From Niebla homalea (Eukaryota > Ascomycota > Lecanoromycetes > Lecanorales > Ramalinaceae): DNA of 64,000 bases. Below are positions 54,907 to 64,000 of the stretch, one piece after another. The notes under the pieces are model-generated. The model made no database searches. It had not been told where the DNA came from and saw only the letters and a list, made by a program, of their open reading frames with translations. The position numbers were made by a program, and so were the translations under genes. How positions within the stretch are numbered: the stretch's first letter is position 1; each line of letters starts with the position of its first letter. The stretch is taken from positions 372,001 through 436,000 of the forward strand of contig JAHGAU010000014.1 in NCBI GenBank assembly GCA_019925105.1, in the 5' to 3' direction.

Positions 54907-55948
54907 ATGTCGCGTCCTACTATTGCCATAATCACGGGTGGAGTGCGTTCAACCATTCGTGTCGATCTTCCACACAAAAGATGGGGACTAATGTTGCTAG
55001 AATCGGGGTATTGGGGAGGCCATTGTCCAATCACTTGCTACCAGGCCACCTCAAGTCCCCATCATCCTCTACGCTACTTCTCGCAAAGGCCTACCGCTGG
55101 ACCTTAACACAGCCGCTGGGGTCGAGATACGTTACAGTAGACTTGATGTCGACGACCCAGACAGCGTTCACAGGTTCCATTCTGATATATTACGAGAACA
55201 TAAGCTTGTCGATGTTCTGGTCAACAATGGCGCTGTTCAACTCGAAAATGACTATTGTGAAGAAAATGTGCATAAGACGATAGAAACCAATTTCTATGGC
55301 ACGCTGCGGGTCAGTAACATACATTTCAGTATTCATCAGCGAGATGGAGCTAAAATGTGATTTTAGATGTGTCAACAGTTCATACCATCAATGAGGCAGA
55401 ATGGGCGCATTGTCAATGTCTCGTCTGTAGGCTCGTCCCTTGATGGTTGGAGTGCAGCTTTGCAGAAGCGCATCAGAAATCCAAGGATGACCTTGCCAGA
55501 GCTGAATGCTTTCGCGCAAGAGTATCTGGTAGGTCCAAGTCCTCCTGCACGAGTATGGCACTCATGGTGGAATGCCAGACCTGTGTCGATGATGACCCAA
55601 CTACGGAGCATCAACATGGCTATCCTGGTAATGCTTACCGAGTAAGCAAAGCCTTTGTCAACGCCGCGACTGGCATACTCGCTCGTAATCACCCAGATGT
55701 CACAATAAATTCCTGCTGCCCTGGTTGGGTGAACACCGACATGGGGCGGCTGGTCGGTAGCCCAACCAAGTCACCAAGTGAGTCTGGTATAGCATCTTGC
55801 GATATTCATCGTTCTAATGGTTCGTCTAGTGGATGGTGCCAAGATTCCTGTCAGGTTGGCTTTCGCAGATATTGGAGGAGTGACGGGAAAGTACTGGGCA
55901 AATAATTCTGTGTTCAGCACAGGGGATGGCCAAGTGAGGGAGCGTTAG
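54907..55948 (+). CDS. Short-chain dehydrogenase, carbonyl reductase type
   Basis: Exons 54907-54942, 55001-55309, 55367-55528, 55579-55777 and 55830-55948 encode 274 aa. Joined exons 1-2 give the Rossmann motif IITGGNRGIGEAIV, followed by LDVDD (NADPH adenine-binding region), VLVNNGAV, catalytic Ser in VNVSSVGSS, the YxxxK pair in AYRVSKAFVNAA, and the signature INSCCPGWVNTDMG. Length and the PVRLALxDIGG-like C-terminus (IPVRLAFADIGGVTGKYW) fit NADPH-dependent carbonyl reductases. NNGA replaces the commoner NNAG. The Cys-Cys-Pro-Gly-Trp segment is standard in this group. The substrate is unknown. Five short exons separated by 50-60 bp introns made it look broken at first, but all junctions are in phase. 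Confidence 0.88.
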
Positions 55949-56484
55949 AGGGATTCACAGTGACCCATGTTATATATAGTCCTGCTTGGCCCTAGTTATT
56001 GGTGATTGGAGAGTATCTGTACAACGCAGTTGACGCCACGAACTGGTCGAGCTCGAGGACTTTGAAGTTTCCAACCTAGCGTGGGGGCAGCCCGGGTGAC
56101 TGCATTAGCCGAGCCAAGCTTGAGGTTCGGGATGCGGGACGGAGCCACAGTGACCGATGTCGCCAAACAACCTAGGTACTACATCCGTACTACCTAAGCA
56201 CCCATCTTTTCTCTTATAAATACATTGTACTAATAACCCACCTCGAATATCTGGATACGACGATGCTATCTAGGCTTCGCACTGGTAGCTGTCTCTTTGC
56301 ACATGCCCTTCAATCTACCGACCATTACCTTCCCACAGAGTCAAGGGAATTGGTCGGAGAATTTTGCATTAGAAATCAGTCAGCCGGTGACTAGAGCAAC
56401 GGCTCAGCGGTACTCACCTAAAATCACTCAAACAATCCCTGGAAAGCCATCAGTTCAACAGGCCAATCACGCTATCCTTTGACC
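55949..56484. other. Gap between SDR and copper-fist gene
   Basis: 536 bp, same-strand genes on both sides. It should hold the SDR 3' UTR and the copper-fist promoter; no coding signal is present. Confidence 0.4.
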
Positions 56485-57819
56485 ATGCCAACGGACGAGA
56501 CAGGCAAGAAATGGGCTTGGTGAGATGGGCAACCATGTAAGGCGCAGTACATTGTACTTACAATTCATCATAGTGTAAGCTGCGTCCGCGGCCATCGCGC
56601 CTCATCATGTGATCATTTCGACCGTTGGATGATTGCTGTGAGGAAAACGGGAAGGCCGCTCAAGCACTGCTCTCATCCCGACAAGACAACATGCGATTGC
56701 GCTGGTCCACGTATGATCTTGATGGTAGCAATTCCCAGCAGTAAGTCTTGCCAAGTGATTTGGACGGCATGGCAGCTAACAAGATGAGCTACGAAGGTGC
56801 ACCCTGTAGCTGTAAGAACAAGACTAGTGGAAACCATGAGTGTTTGAAAGGCTCTACTTTTCACAGTGCCCGGGTGAAGAACGTCAACGAGACGCCCGAT
56901 GTCGATCCCAAAATCCTTCAGGAGAGGGCAGTGGCAAGCGACCACAGTCGGATGATGGCCGCCCAGGAGTCCTCGGCATGTCAATGTCATACCACGCAGC
57001 CGCTCACGCATTTCCATCCCACCCCTGGTGCTCCGTCAATCGACGGCAACTTTTCGCCAGCCTCGGTCCTTTCTCATGGACGATTTGACGATCCCTACAA
57101 CACAAGACCTTCGAACGTGCCGCAAAACGGGAACCCTCTGATTCCACCTTATGGCGCTCCTACTCCATCATACCCAGGTAAGCTGGCTCACCATGTCCGG
57201 AACCCCAAATCCAAGATACTGATGTCACACAGCTCTGATGACTCCTCGGCATGAAGTCGAAAATCCCGCTTCGTGCACAGGTCCATTTCCAATGTATAAT
57301 CAGGGAATTGCTACGCGACAAAATCCAATGACAGAGCACCAGTACGAATCACTAATATCTGCCGATCCTCAATGGCAAAACCGTGGGAGGTGCCAGTGTG
57401 GTGATTGTGTGTGTACTGGATGTAATCAGCATCCATTCAATTCGGCCATGAGCAATGCTGTTGCCAATGTGGCGCAAGCACGACCTCACGAAATGGCCCT
57501 TCTTGCTCATGATGATACCCGCAGTCCGACTGAGAATACCCTTGCCGAGTTGCCAATCCCGTTGAACGGCACCCTGCCGCTAAACTCGCCATTACGAACG
57601 TTCAACGGTGAGACAGCATTTGCCCAACCGCCTGCTATGCAACCAATTATGGCCAGACAAGACATAGCGACTCAGCAAGACTTTGGACCAATGTCCTCAT
57701 ACCCTCCTGAGGGCTACCCTGATGGCATTAGAATGGACACCTCAAACTACAACTTCTACCAGTATGGAAATGCATTTCCGCATGAAATGCAAAATGATGG
57801 GGATGAAGGGTCGGCATAG
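56485..57819 (+). CDS. Copper-fist transcription factor
   Basis: Exons 56485-56519, 56574-56710, 56797-57177 and 57233-57819 encode 379 aa. The 35-bp first exon gives MPTDETGKKWAC and joins to VSCVRGHRASSCDHFDRWMI, completing the copper-fist CX2CX8CXH zinc site. It is followed by VRKTGRPLKHCSHPDKTTCDC with the minor-groove (R/K)xGRP box. A second Cys cluster, RCQCGDCVCTGCNQHPFN, lies in the C-terminal half (about residue 240) and has the CxCx2CxCx2Cx2H pattern seen in Mac1/Cuf1/GRISEA copper-sensing domains. Between and after these the protein is Pro/Ser-rich. This is a nuclear metal-responsive regulator, probably of copper uptake, resistance or acid stress; Haa1-like and Mac1-like roles cannot be told apart. 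The second donor could also be GTCCAC 10 bp earlier, changing three residues. Confidence 0.88.
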
Positions 57820-58201
57820 GATGGACTAATGTGAAATGATTATGACAGCGAGCATTGTGATTTACGGCATTAAGATACCCCCAAAATGGGATGCATTAGT
57901 GAGTTGGACGCTTTCGAGGCCAACATCTTTTATCTGGAGTAAGCTTGCGTTGCTGCTCAGAGTTCAGCTATAGATCAAAGGTGTGCAAACGAAGGTAAAT
58001 GAAACACTTCTCGCTATTGAAACCTTATCTCAAGCTCTCTCCATGGGTATCTGTTCTTGAATGAATGCATTCTTTCCTATTTCGGTAAATGTCACCTCCG
58101 TTGGTGCTATCCCCGGCTGCTGCTCTGTCAAACGTCCCGTACATCTTTCTCTCCTCACTCGTTACAGCCTCAGCACATTTCCCTTTGTACACACAAATAC
58201 G
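57820..58201. other. Gap upstream of the 892-aa protein gene
   Basis: 382 bp. The downstream frame is open from 58061, but that 47-residue extension is hydrophobic and atypical, so it is treated as leader. Confidence 0.35.
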
Positions 58202-60880
58202 ATGAATTGGGTAGGTGGATCACTCAGTCGATCTCGTAACAATGGTAATGATGCTGGCGTTGCAGCCCAAAAGAAGCATTTTGCCAAGGTTCGAGCAGGG
58301 TATGGACCTGTCAAGTTCTCACCGCCATCAATGGCATCAATGTTTCCAGGCTGGGTGAAAGGGTCTAGCACACTCACTGGCTCAGGCCAGGGTCGCTTGA
58401 TCCATCAAATAGACAATCGCAATCAAAAGAGACTCGAAGACTTCAAAATAACAAGGCCACTGGCCAACAAGCTTGATTCCATCAAACCACGACGACAACA
58501 GCGCAGGAGAAAGTTGGAAGTGCCCTCTGATGAAAAGGATGGCAGTCAGCAGCTGCCAAGGCAGACTGCACAGGGGACTGGCTCATCTCCAATCACGATC
58601 AGCTCAAAAGTATCCTCTGTGCCTTCCTCCTCCGTGACAAACTCTGAGAGTCCACGTGAGATTCATCACTCCCCTGCGAAATCTACAAGCTTGGCAACAG
58701 ATCATGTGGAGGCCTACCGTCGGCACCTTCTTAGCAAAGCCGATTGGATGGGTCTCAGCCGGACGCCGCCAACAAAGTACAACTTCACGGCTGCTGAAGA
58801 GAGAGAAAAGATCGGCAAGCGTAGGCGCATCAGTGAAAGGGCCAGTCGGGTCCCATCCATCTCTCAGAGACCTCGCATGAAGAATACATCTTATTTTGAC
58901 ACCAGAAGTCAATTTTCGCGTCCTTCACAGGGTTACCTCAGTCAAGCGGACATCAGCGTCAGAATCGGAAGTGCCGTTGACAAAAGCGCAAGTGGTGCAT
59001 ACAATGAGAGTGACTCGTCCGGGTCCGAGCGAGCGGACGAAGCTTCTGATGAAATGCTCGACGACGACGAAGACAAGTACCCGAATCCCTTCGTCGGAGG
59101 CAGACTCGCCACTCGTGTTATGCCACCATCGAATGTCGTTCATAGCACCTCCAAGCGAAATATGACACCCACTTCCATACATTCAGCCCCCTCCTCGACT
59201 TACAATGGTAAGAGCCGGGATGTTCAGGAAGAGGTGATTAACTCTGCCGAAGAGGAATATCAAGAGGCAGCCTTTGAAGGGAGACACCCATCTGACCAAG
59301 CAAATGCGGACTGTAAGACACGCGTACCGTATGAGCCAGCGCCAGAATTTCCAGGATGTGTGCCAAACGACATCCAAGCACGCGATCTTAGTCCCATCGT
59401 GCGAGACACTGGTAATTCAAAGGGCAACGAAACGGACGAAGAGGTGACACCAAAGGCAATACCTGAGGCCTCAGATCTACATTCCGGTAGCTCACCAGAA
59501 AAGTATGCCCTCGTTAACGTTAGCCCCTTTGGCACCGGGTCGAGTCCGTCTAACGATTCGTCGTCGTCCCCATTGATCAAAAGGGTTGAGCGGGCATCTC
59601 AAGCCAGAAGTGCATTGGTTCTTGGAACTGAGGACGAAGTCGAAGATGTCGTGCGGTTGGAGTACCGTCCTGAAGACCCCATGAATATGGCGAGCGAGGA
59701 GGAATCACTTTGGAAGACATTCGTTAATCTCCCAAGTGACGACGCTATCAGCACACAGCCTGGAGATCAAGTCTCTTCGGTCCCAACAGATGTACGCGAC
59801 GCAAACATCAGAGCAGGCTCACCACTGCAAGAGTCGATAAGGCCTGAGCCGTCTGCAAAGGCTGCAAACACTCAAGAGCCTATGGTTGTAATGCCTCGGA
59901 AGAACTGTGAGGCAGTGATGGAAGATGAAGAGTCCATCTGGCGCAAATTTGTCTTTGGCAACGATGAAGCTGAAGATGATGATTGGGAAATTGAGGAGCC
60001 GAACGGAAAGTCCGAAGATGAATATCCCAAGTCCTCGTCATCAAAGCAGTCGCGTACCCAGCCATCCATGGTCGGGGAAGTTGCCACCAGTCCTATCAGG
60101 CAAAACCCGCACCTGGTTGAGGCGTCGCCACTGAACTCTGGCTCATCGTCAATCCACGATCATTACTCAACAGTTGCAACAGCAGGCGATCAATCGTCGC
60201 CTGCACTTCCTCTTCCACTGTTACAATGTGATCTGTCAAGTACGGAACAGATAGAACGAGATGTTCCTGACAGGGACAAATTCATTGAGGATGGAAGAGT
60301 CGACTCCGACATTACTTCATTGTCACAATCTCCCACACATATTGGACTTACAGGGATGCTTGTCCCAGGATCGCCTTTGTCGCCATCATCTTCTGCCTTC
60401 TCGGCGATCACGCCGCTGCGACCGAACCAGCCTTCTATCCTTGATCAAGCTTCGTTCGTGACGGCAAACCCACCCTTCATCAATTTGCACAAACCCCAGG
60501 CTAATGTTGTTGACCCGGCCTCGTCCGTAACGAGCTTTTCATCACCTTCGCGCCCAAGCGGATCTTCAGTGATCGTGCAGCCATCATCCGCAACCAATCT
60601 CTCTTCCGTCTGGTCCCCCTCCGCCATCACGACCCCGCAGCAGACTCGAGTAGGACAGCTTCGTCAGCACCAGCAGGCGCGTAGGCACCGGCAAGGGTTG
60701 ATGTTTAGGATCCCTGACAGGTACAATGAAGTCCTGATCCCTGGTACCCCGGAGCCCGTCGTCCTCGGCAGAAAGCGTGCAAAAAAAACTCATGTGATTT
60801 CATCAGATAGTATGGAAGAGCAGGAGGATACAAGGGGGCTGGGGTTTGGCGACTATCATGACGACATTGAGGATTCTTGA
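58202..60880 (+). CDS. Large disordered ascomycete protein of unknown function
   Basis: A single-exon gene of 892 aa from the ATG that begins MNWVGGSLSRSRNNGNDAGV, an N-terminus followed by KKHFAKVRAGYGP that I recall from uncharacterised ascomycete proteins. Most of the protein is Ser/Asp/Glu-rich and predicted disordered. It has a likely nuclear signal (KIGKRRRISERASR) and acidic patches. Two copies of a short motif stand out: EEESLWKTFVNL (about 548-559) and DEESIWRKFVFG (about 620-631), sharing [ED]ES[LI]W[KR]xFV. The C-terminus contains a short ordered-looking motif, MFRIPDRYNEVLIPGTPE. No catalytic domain is visible. It could be a nuclear scaffold or adaptor; this is inference only. Confidence 0.8.
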   Translation: MNWVGGSLSRSRNNGNDAGVAAQKKHFAKVRAGYGPVKFSPPSMASMFPGWVKGSSTLTGSGQGRLIHQIDNRNQKRLEDFKITRPLANKLDSIKPRRQQRRRKLEVPSDEKDGSQQLPRQTAQGTGSSPITISSKVSSVPSSSVTNSESPREIHHSPAKSTSLATDHVEAYRRHLLSKADWMGLSRTPPTKYNFTAAEEREKIGKRRRISERASRVPSISQRPRMKNTSYFDTRSQFSRPSQGYLSQADISVRIGSAVDKSASGAYNESDSSGSERADEASDEMLDDDEDKYPNPFVGGRLATRVMPPSNVVHSTSKRNMTPTSIHSAPSSTYNGKSRDVQEEVINSAEEEYQEAAFEGRHPSDQANADCKTRVPYEPAPEFPGCVPNDIQARDLSPIVRDTGNSKGNETDEEVTPKAIPEASDLHSGSSPEKYALVNVSPFGTGSSPSNDSSSSPLIKRVERASQARSALVLGTEDEVEDVVRLEYRPEDPMNMASEEESLWKTFVNLPSDDAISTQPGDQVSSVPTDVRDANIRAGSPLQESIRPEPSAKAANTQEPMVVMPRKNCEAVMEDEESIWRKFVFGNDEAEDDDWEIEEPNGKSEDEYPKSSSSKQSRTQPSMVGEVATSPIRQNPHLVEASPLNSGSSSIHDHYSTVATAGDQSSPALPLPLLQCDLSSTEQIERDVPDRDKFIEDGRVDSDITSLSQSPTHIGLTGMLVPGSPLSPSSSAFSAITPLRPNQPSILDQASFVTANPPFINLHKPQANVVDPASSVTSFSSPSRPSGSSVIVQPSSATNLSSVWSPSAITTPQQTRVGQLRQHQQARRHRQGLMFRIPDRYNEVLIPGTPEPVVLGRKRAKKTHVISSDSMEEQEDTRGLGFGDYHDDIEDS

Positions 60881-61304
60881 GGTGGTACATGCTTTGTTCC
60901 ATAATATAGTGATATTATCGTGCTTGCTATGTCATCCGAGGTCAATGAGTTGCAGTACGATTTGCTCCTATTTGGTATTTGACTGCAAGTGTCGAAATGT
61001 ATGGTAGGAAATGCAGTCTACATTCCATTGCTGGCGAACATCTCTGCAGCTTGTTATCATCGTGGCTACAGGAATCTGCATCAAATGATAATGCTCTTGG
61101 ACCCATGTGGCCCGGCATATTTGCTCAGGCGTTTTGGCGAATCGCTCCAATCTACCCATGAGATCTCCTGTATTTCCTCACGAAACAAATTCCATTTCAT
61201 CATCATCACAAAAAGTGCCTCTCGCCATCCCCATGCCGCGGGCGCCACCCACTTTGCCACCCTCCAAACCCCCCCCCCACAGTGCACCTAACCCAACACA
61301 ATCA
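60881..61304. other. Convergent 3' region, 892-aa protein / HCS1
   Basis: 424 bp between convergent stop codons. A C-run near 61270-61278 is the only notable feature. Confidence 0.4.
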
Positions 61305-63839
61305 TCACTCTGCACCCACCTCCGCCGGGTCCGGATACCTCACCTCGGCCTCCGCTTCCAAAAACGCCATCCAGCGCTTCAAAAACCCACTCCCCTTCCC
61401 CACCGTCTCGCCATCCCCAATAACACACAATTGCCTCCGCGGCCTCGTCATCGCGACATTCAACCTCCTCTTCTCGGCCAGGAACCCCACTTCCGCCGCT
61501 CCTCTCCCCGCTGCTCCACCACTACCACCACCACCACCACCACCACCGCCACCGCCACCGCCGCCGGCATCAACATTGCTCCGCACCAGACTCACGACCA
61601 CAGCCTCCTTCTCGCGCCCCTGAAAGCCGTCCACACTCCCGACCTCCAGCGCGGGGTAGGCGGGTTTCAGGAGCCGGGACAGCAGCGACACCTGCGCGTT
61701 GTACGGCGTGATCACCGCGACGTCGTCCTCCCTCACGCCCGCGGCGAGCAGGGCCCTCACGTGCCGGGCGGCCAGCAGGGCCTCGGTCGGGTTCGATTTC
61801 GAGTCCGCTAGCATGATGCTTTTTTTTTGCTGCTTCTGGCGGCGCCCCTTGCTGTTGTTGTTGTTCCCCGCATCTCCTGCTGCTGCTGTAGTAGCGCCAT
61901 CATCGTCGTCGGGAGCAGTAGTGACGGCGGCGGCGGCGGATGATTCCGGGAAGTCACCGCCCTGCGTGTCGTAGAAGATGAGGGGTTCGCGCGTGTCGTC
62001 CGTGTCCTGGACGGGGTACGGGAGGGTGGTGAGTAAGCGGGCGGCGACGGCCGGTGCGGCGATGAGGCGGGAATCGTAGAGTTCGGTGGAAGGGAAGGAG
62101 GAGATGAGGGTGTGCATCCGGTATTGTGTCGTGAGCATGCGCTTGATTCCGGGCCCGTGGAGGTGGAGGAGCCGGGTGAAGAGGGTGGATTCGAGGCTGC
62201 TGCCGCCCCCCTCGTCCGCTTTTTTTTGCCCGTCCGCTGATGACCCTTGAGCCGGGGAAGCTGGAGAAGTAGAGGTGGAGGAGGAGGAGGATCTCACAGT
62301 CGGAGGCAATTGCAAATGGTCCCCCGCCAGCACCACCTTCTTTGCCCCCAGCAGCGGGATCCAACACGCCGCCTCCAACGCCTGACTCGCCTCGTCGATG
62401 ACCACGACGTCGAACTTCTCCCCGCGTAATTGGTGTCCTCCCGCGCCGTGCAGGGTCGCTATTACGATCTTGCTCTGTCCCACGAGGGTGTTGACGCACC
62501 CTTTTTCCCGCTCCCGGTATTCCTTCCTCAAATCCTTGATATCCCCATAGATCTGCCGGCGCTCCCGACCGTTGCGGGTCTTTTTTATGGACGCTTGTTT
62601 GGCGTCCATGTCTTTCCGGACATCCCTCACGATCTCACCGGCCTCTGAGGTGGTGGTCAAGACGTCGAGGGAGTGGTTGAGCACCGAGGGGAGGAGGCGG
62701 GCCGGGTGGCCGAGACGGAGGATGGGAATGGCTGGTTTCAGAGGAGAGAGGCGCTCGACTATGTTATCGACGGAGATGTTGGAGGGACCGCAGACGAGGC
62801 AGCGGAGGTTGCGCACGAGGACCAGTTGGCGGAGAAGTTCGAGGAGTGTGTAGGTCTTGCCTGTCTGTGATGCGCAACAAAGGGTGAGCCTACGGAGGGT
62901 TCACCGTACATGGGGAGGGCTGGCTTACGCCGGGAGGTCCGTGTATGAGTGCCACCTCCCTGGATTCGAGGGCGAAGCGTATAGCGTCCTTTTGGGAGTT
63001 ATTGAGCGTCTGGTCGAAGAAGTCGATGTCGGGGAGGGTCTCCGGAAAGGGGGTAGGCGAATCGAGGCCGAAGAGGATGCGCATGAGAGGGGTATGCTCG
63101 CTGTCGGTCATCTTCTGTAGTCGTTGCATCGTCTGATTCATCCTATTCATACCCACCCATCAGCATACCCTCCTCAAATCCTCTCAATCCATGCTCCTGA
63201 TGAAGGCGTCACTCACCTCTTGTACGTGACATCATTCGCGAGCTTGACCCTGTGTATCCGCAACCGTATCAGCCCAAACATCCCCTTCATCCGTTCACAT
63301 CTTTCCACCCCCAAACCAGCCAGGTTCCGCCCCCCTAAGACATTCCTCCCAAAGACACAGAAGACAGCAAGCACGTACAGTACTCACACCCACAACCTCC
63401 CACCCAGCCCCGCCTCCAACCCTTTCCCCTCTCCTCCATGCTGTTCCCCCACGGCCACCTCCACCCCGACCCCTCGAGCCCTAACCACCACGCCCTCCAC
63501 CCCCCGCCCCTCCATCCCCGCCTTCTCCTTCTTCCGTTCACCACCGCGCGGCTGCTCCGCTATGCGCACGATATCCCCGACCCTGATCCCGTGCTCGGCT
63601 CCTGCCTCTCCCACCCCTTTATCCCGCTCCAGCTCCACCACGGTCTTCCCACCCATCCCCGTCCTTTCGTTGACGACAACCAGATTCGTCATTGCGAGTC
63701 CCGCGGCGGCGAGTTGGGTGGGGGAGGCCTGGGCCAGGAGGGTTGCGGAGTGGGCTGTTTCCGCGGCTTGCTCGGCGGTGAGGAGGGCGAGTTGGGTGGT
63801 GGCGAAGGAGGGGATAGAGATGGGTTGGGAGGGAGGCAT
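61305..63839 (-). CDS. HCS1: DNA helicase Hcs1 (SF1B, IGHMBP2/SMUBP2-like)
   Basis: Exons 63388-63839, 63217-63249, 62929-63142 and 61305-62864 encode 752 aa. After an N-terminal OB-like region the motifs run in order: Walker A GPPGTGKT (split by the third intron at about residue 233), CLVCGPSNISVDNIVERL (Ia), FDVVVIDEASQALE (II), VVLAGDHLQLPPTV (III), MLTTQYRMH (IV), VGSVDGFQGREKEAVVVSLV (V) and RRLNVAMTRPRRQL (VI). The enzyme is an ATP-driven 5'-3' helicase; yeast Hcs1 associates with DNA polymerase alpha. Simple-sequence expansions disrupt otherwise conserved parts: a Gly run (61518-61567) between motifs V and VI, Ser/Thr runs after motif III and an Asn/Gln/Lys-rich insert near 61830-61870. 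These are likely flexible loops. A 33-bp exon is supported by phase and by the family motif VKLANDVTYKRMNQTM. Confidence 0.93.
61518..61567. repeat. CCA/CCG triplet run coding for polyglycine in HCS1
   Basis: About 17 consecutive triplets (cca, cac-phase on the plus strand) encode an uninterrupted glycine stretch of about 14 on the minus strand, an insert absent from most homologues as I know them. Confidence 0.85.
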
Positions 63840-64000
63840 GTTGATGTGGGTGGTGGATGATGATGATGATGATTGTGGGGAGCGGGTGTGGGGAAGGATT
63901 GTAAGGGTGGTCTAGGGGTTAGATTAATAGGTGGGAAGAGGATGGGTGGGGTGGGTGCATTGTTGGATGTCTTGAAGCGGATGAAGTGTTGGGATTTGGA
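63840..64000. other. 5' flank of HCS1 at the window edge
   Basis: 161 bp of promoter-side sequence with a (GAT)n run at about 63856-63872. No other gene can be seen before the window ends. Confidence 0.4.

Noticed and set aside
54907..55948. SDR as a frameshifted pseudogene
   Set aside because: The apparent breaks disappear when four short GT..AG introns are removed; all five exons join in phase and the catalytic residues are present.
58061..58201. 47-residue N-terminal extension of the 892-aa protein
   Set aside because: The hydrophobic extension does not fit the N-terminus I recall for this family, which starts near MNWVGGSLSRSR.
61107..61811. 234-codon plus-strand frame over the HCS1 3' end
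   Set aside because: Pro/Thr/His-rich shadow of the polyglycine and triplet-run region on the opposite strand.
1..64000. tRNA genes, rRNA and CRISPR arrays
   Set aside because: I saw no B-box-like GGTTCGAATCC in a cloverleaf context, no rRNA segments and no regularly spaced direct repeats with unique spacers.

Overview
The window reads as nuclear DNA of a filamentous ascomycete (Pezizomycotina). Most genes carry several 50-180 bp introns with GT..AG ends and CTAAC/CTGAC-like branch sites. The gene set is fungal: NsdD/LTF1-type GATA factor, Zn2Cys6 and copper-fist regulators, fungal Nup188, SIN-type Cdc14. One transposon is strongly AT-rich and depleted of CpA/TpG, the signature of repeat-induced point mutation (RIP). 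The class is not certain; Leotiomycetes or a neighbouring class is a guess.

Layout. 1-9 kb is gene-poor and decayed: the remains of a Crypton-like tyrosine recombinase gene (2209-3003, minus), then about 5 kb of degenerate repeats, then a small candidate ORF with a PCNA-binding (PIP) box (about 8.8-9.2 kb). 10-19 kb is a solid gene block: NsdD-type GATA factor (+), Mediator kinase SSN3/CDK8 (+), actin-related protein ARP2 (-) and an AKR7-like aldo-keto reductase (-). 19.8-21.1 kb holds an orphan Zn2Cys6 regulator (-). Its promoter side is occupied by a 3.6 kb RIP-mutated DNA transposon (21154-24740) with 17 bp perfect terminal inverted repeats and an 8 bp target-site duplication. 25-29 kb contains one SAM methyltransferase (-) in a broad gene-poor interval. 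29-35 kb is nucleoporin NUP188 (-). 36.4-37.0 kb is a small secreted PSQP-repeat protein (+). 38-41.5 kb is a 1035-aa ascomycete protein of unknown function (-). From 42 kb onward genes are dense: glutathione peroxidase (+), C2H2 zinc-finger/coiled-coil protein (-), BUD32 (+), EFM7/NNT1-type methyltransferase (+), GGPP synthase (-), CDC14 SIN protein (+), metaxin/SAM35-like protein (-), carbonyl-reductase-type SDR (+), copper-fist regulator (+), an 892-aa disordered protein (+) and HCS1 helicase (-).

Functionally this is a mixed housekeeping neighbourhood, not an operon-like system: transcription (SSN3, NsdD), actin nucleation (ARP2), nuclear pore (NUP188), tRNA t6A modification (BUD32), translation-factor methylation (EFM7), isoprenoids (GGPPS), septation signalling (CDC14), mitochondrial import (SAM35) and replication/repair helicase (HCS1). 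The accessory parts are the decayed left end, the Zn2Cys6/transposon block and the secreted repeat protein. Exon models were built by hand from splice signals, frame continuity and family knowledge. Every multi-exon model quoted sums to a multiple of three without internal stops, but none has transcript support here.
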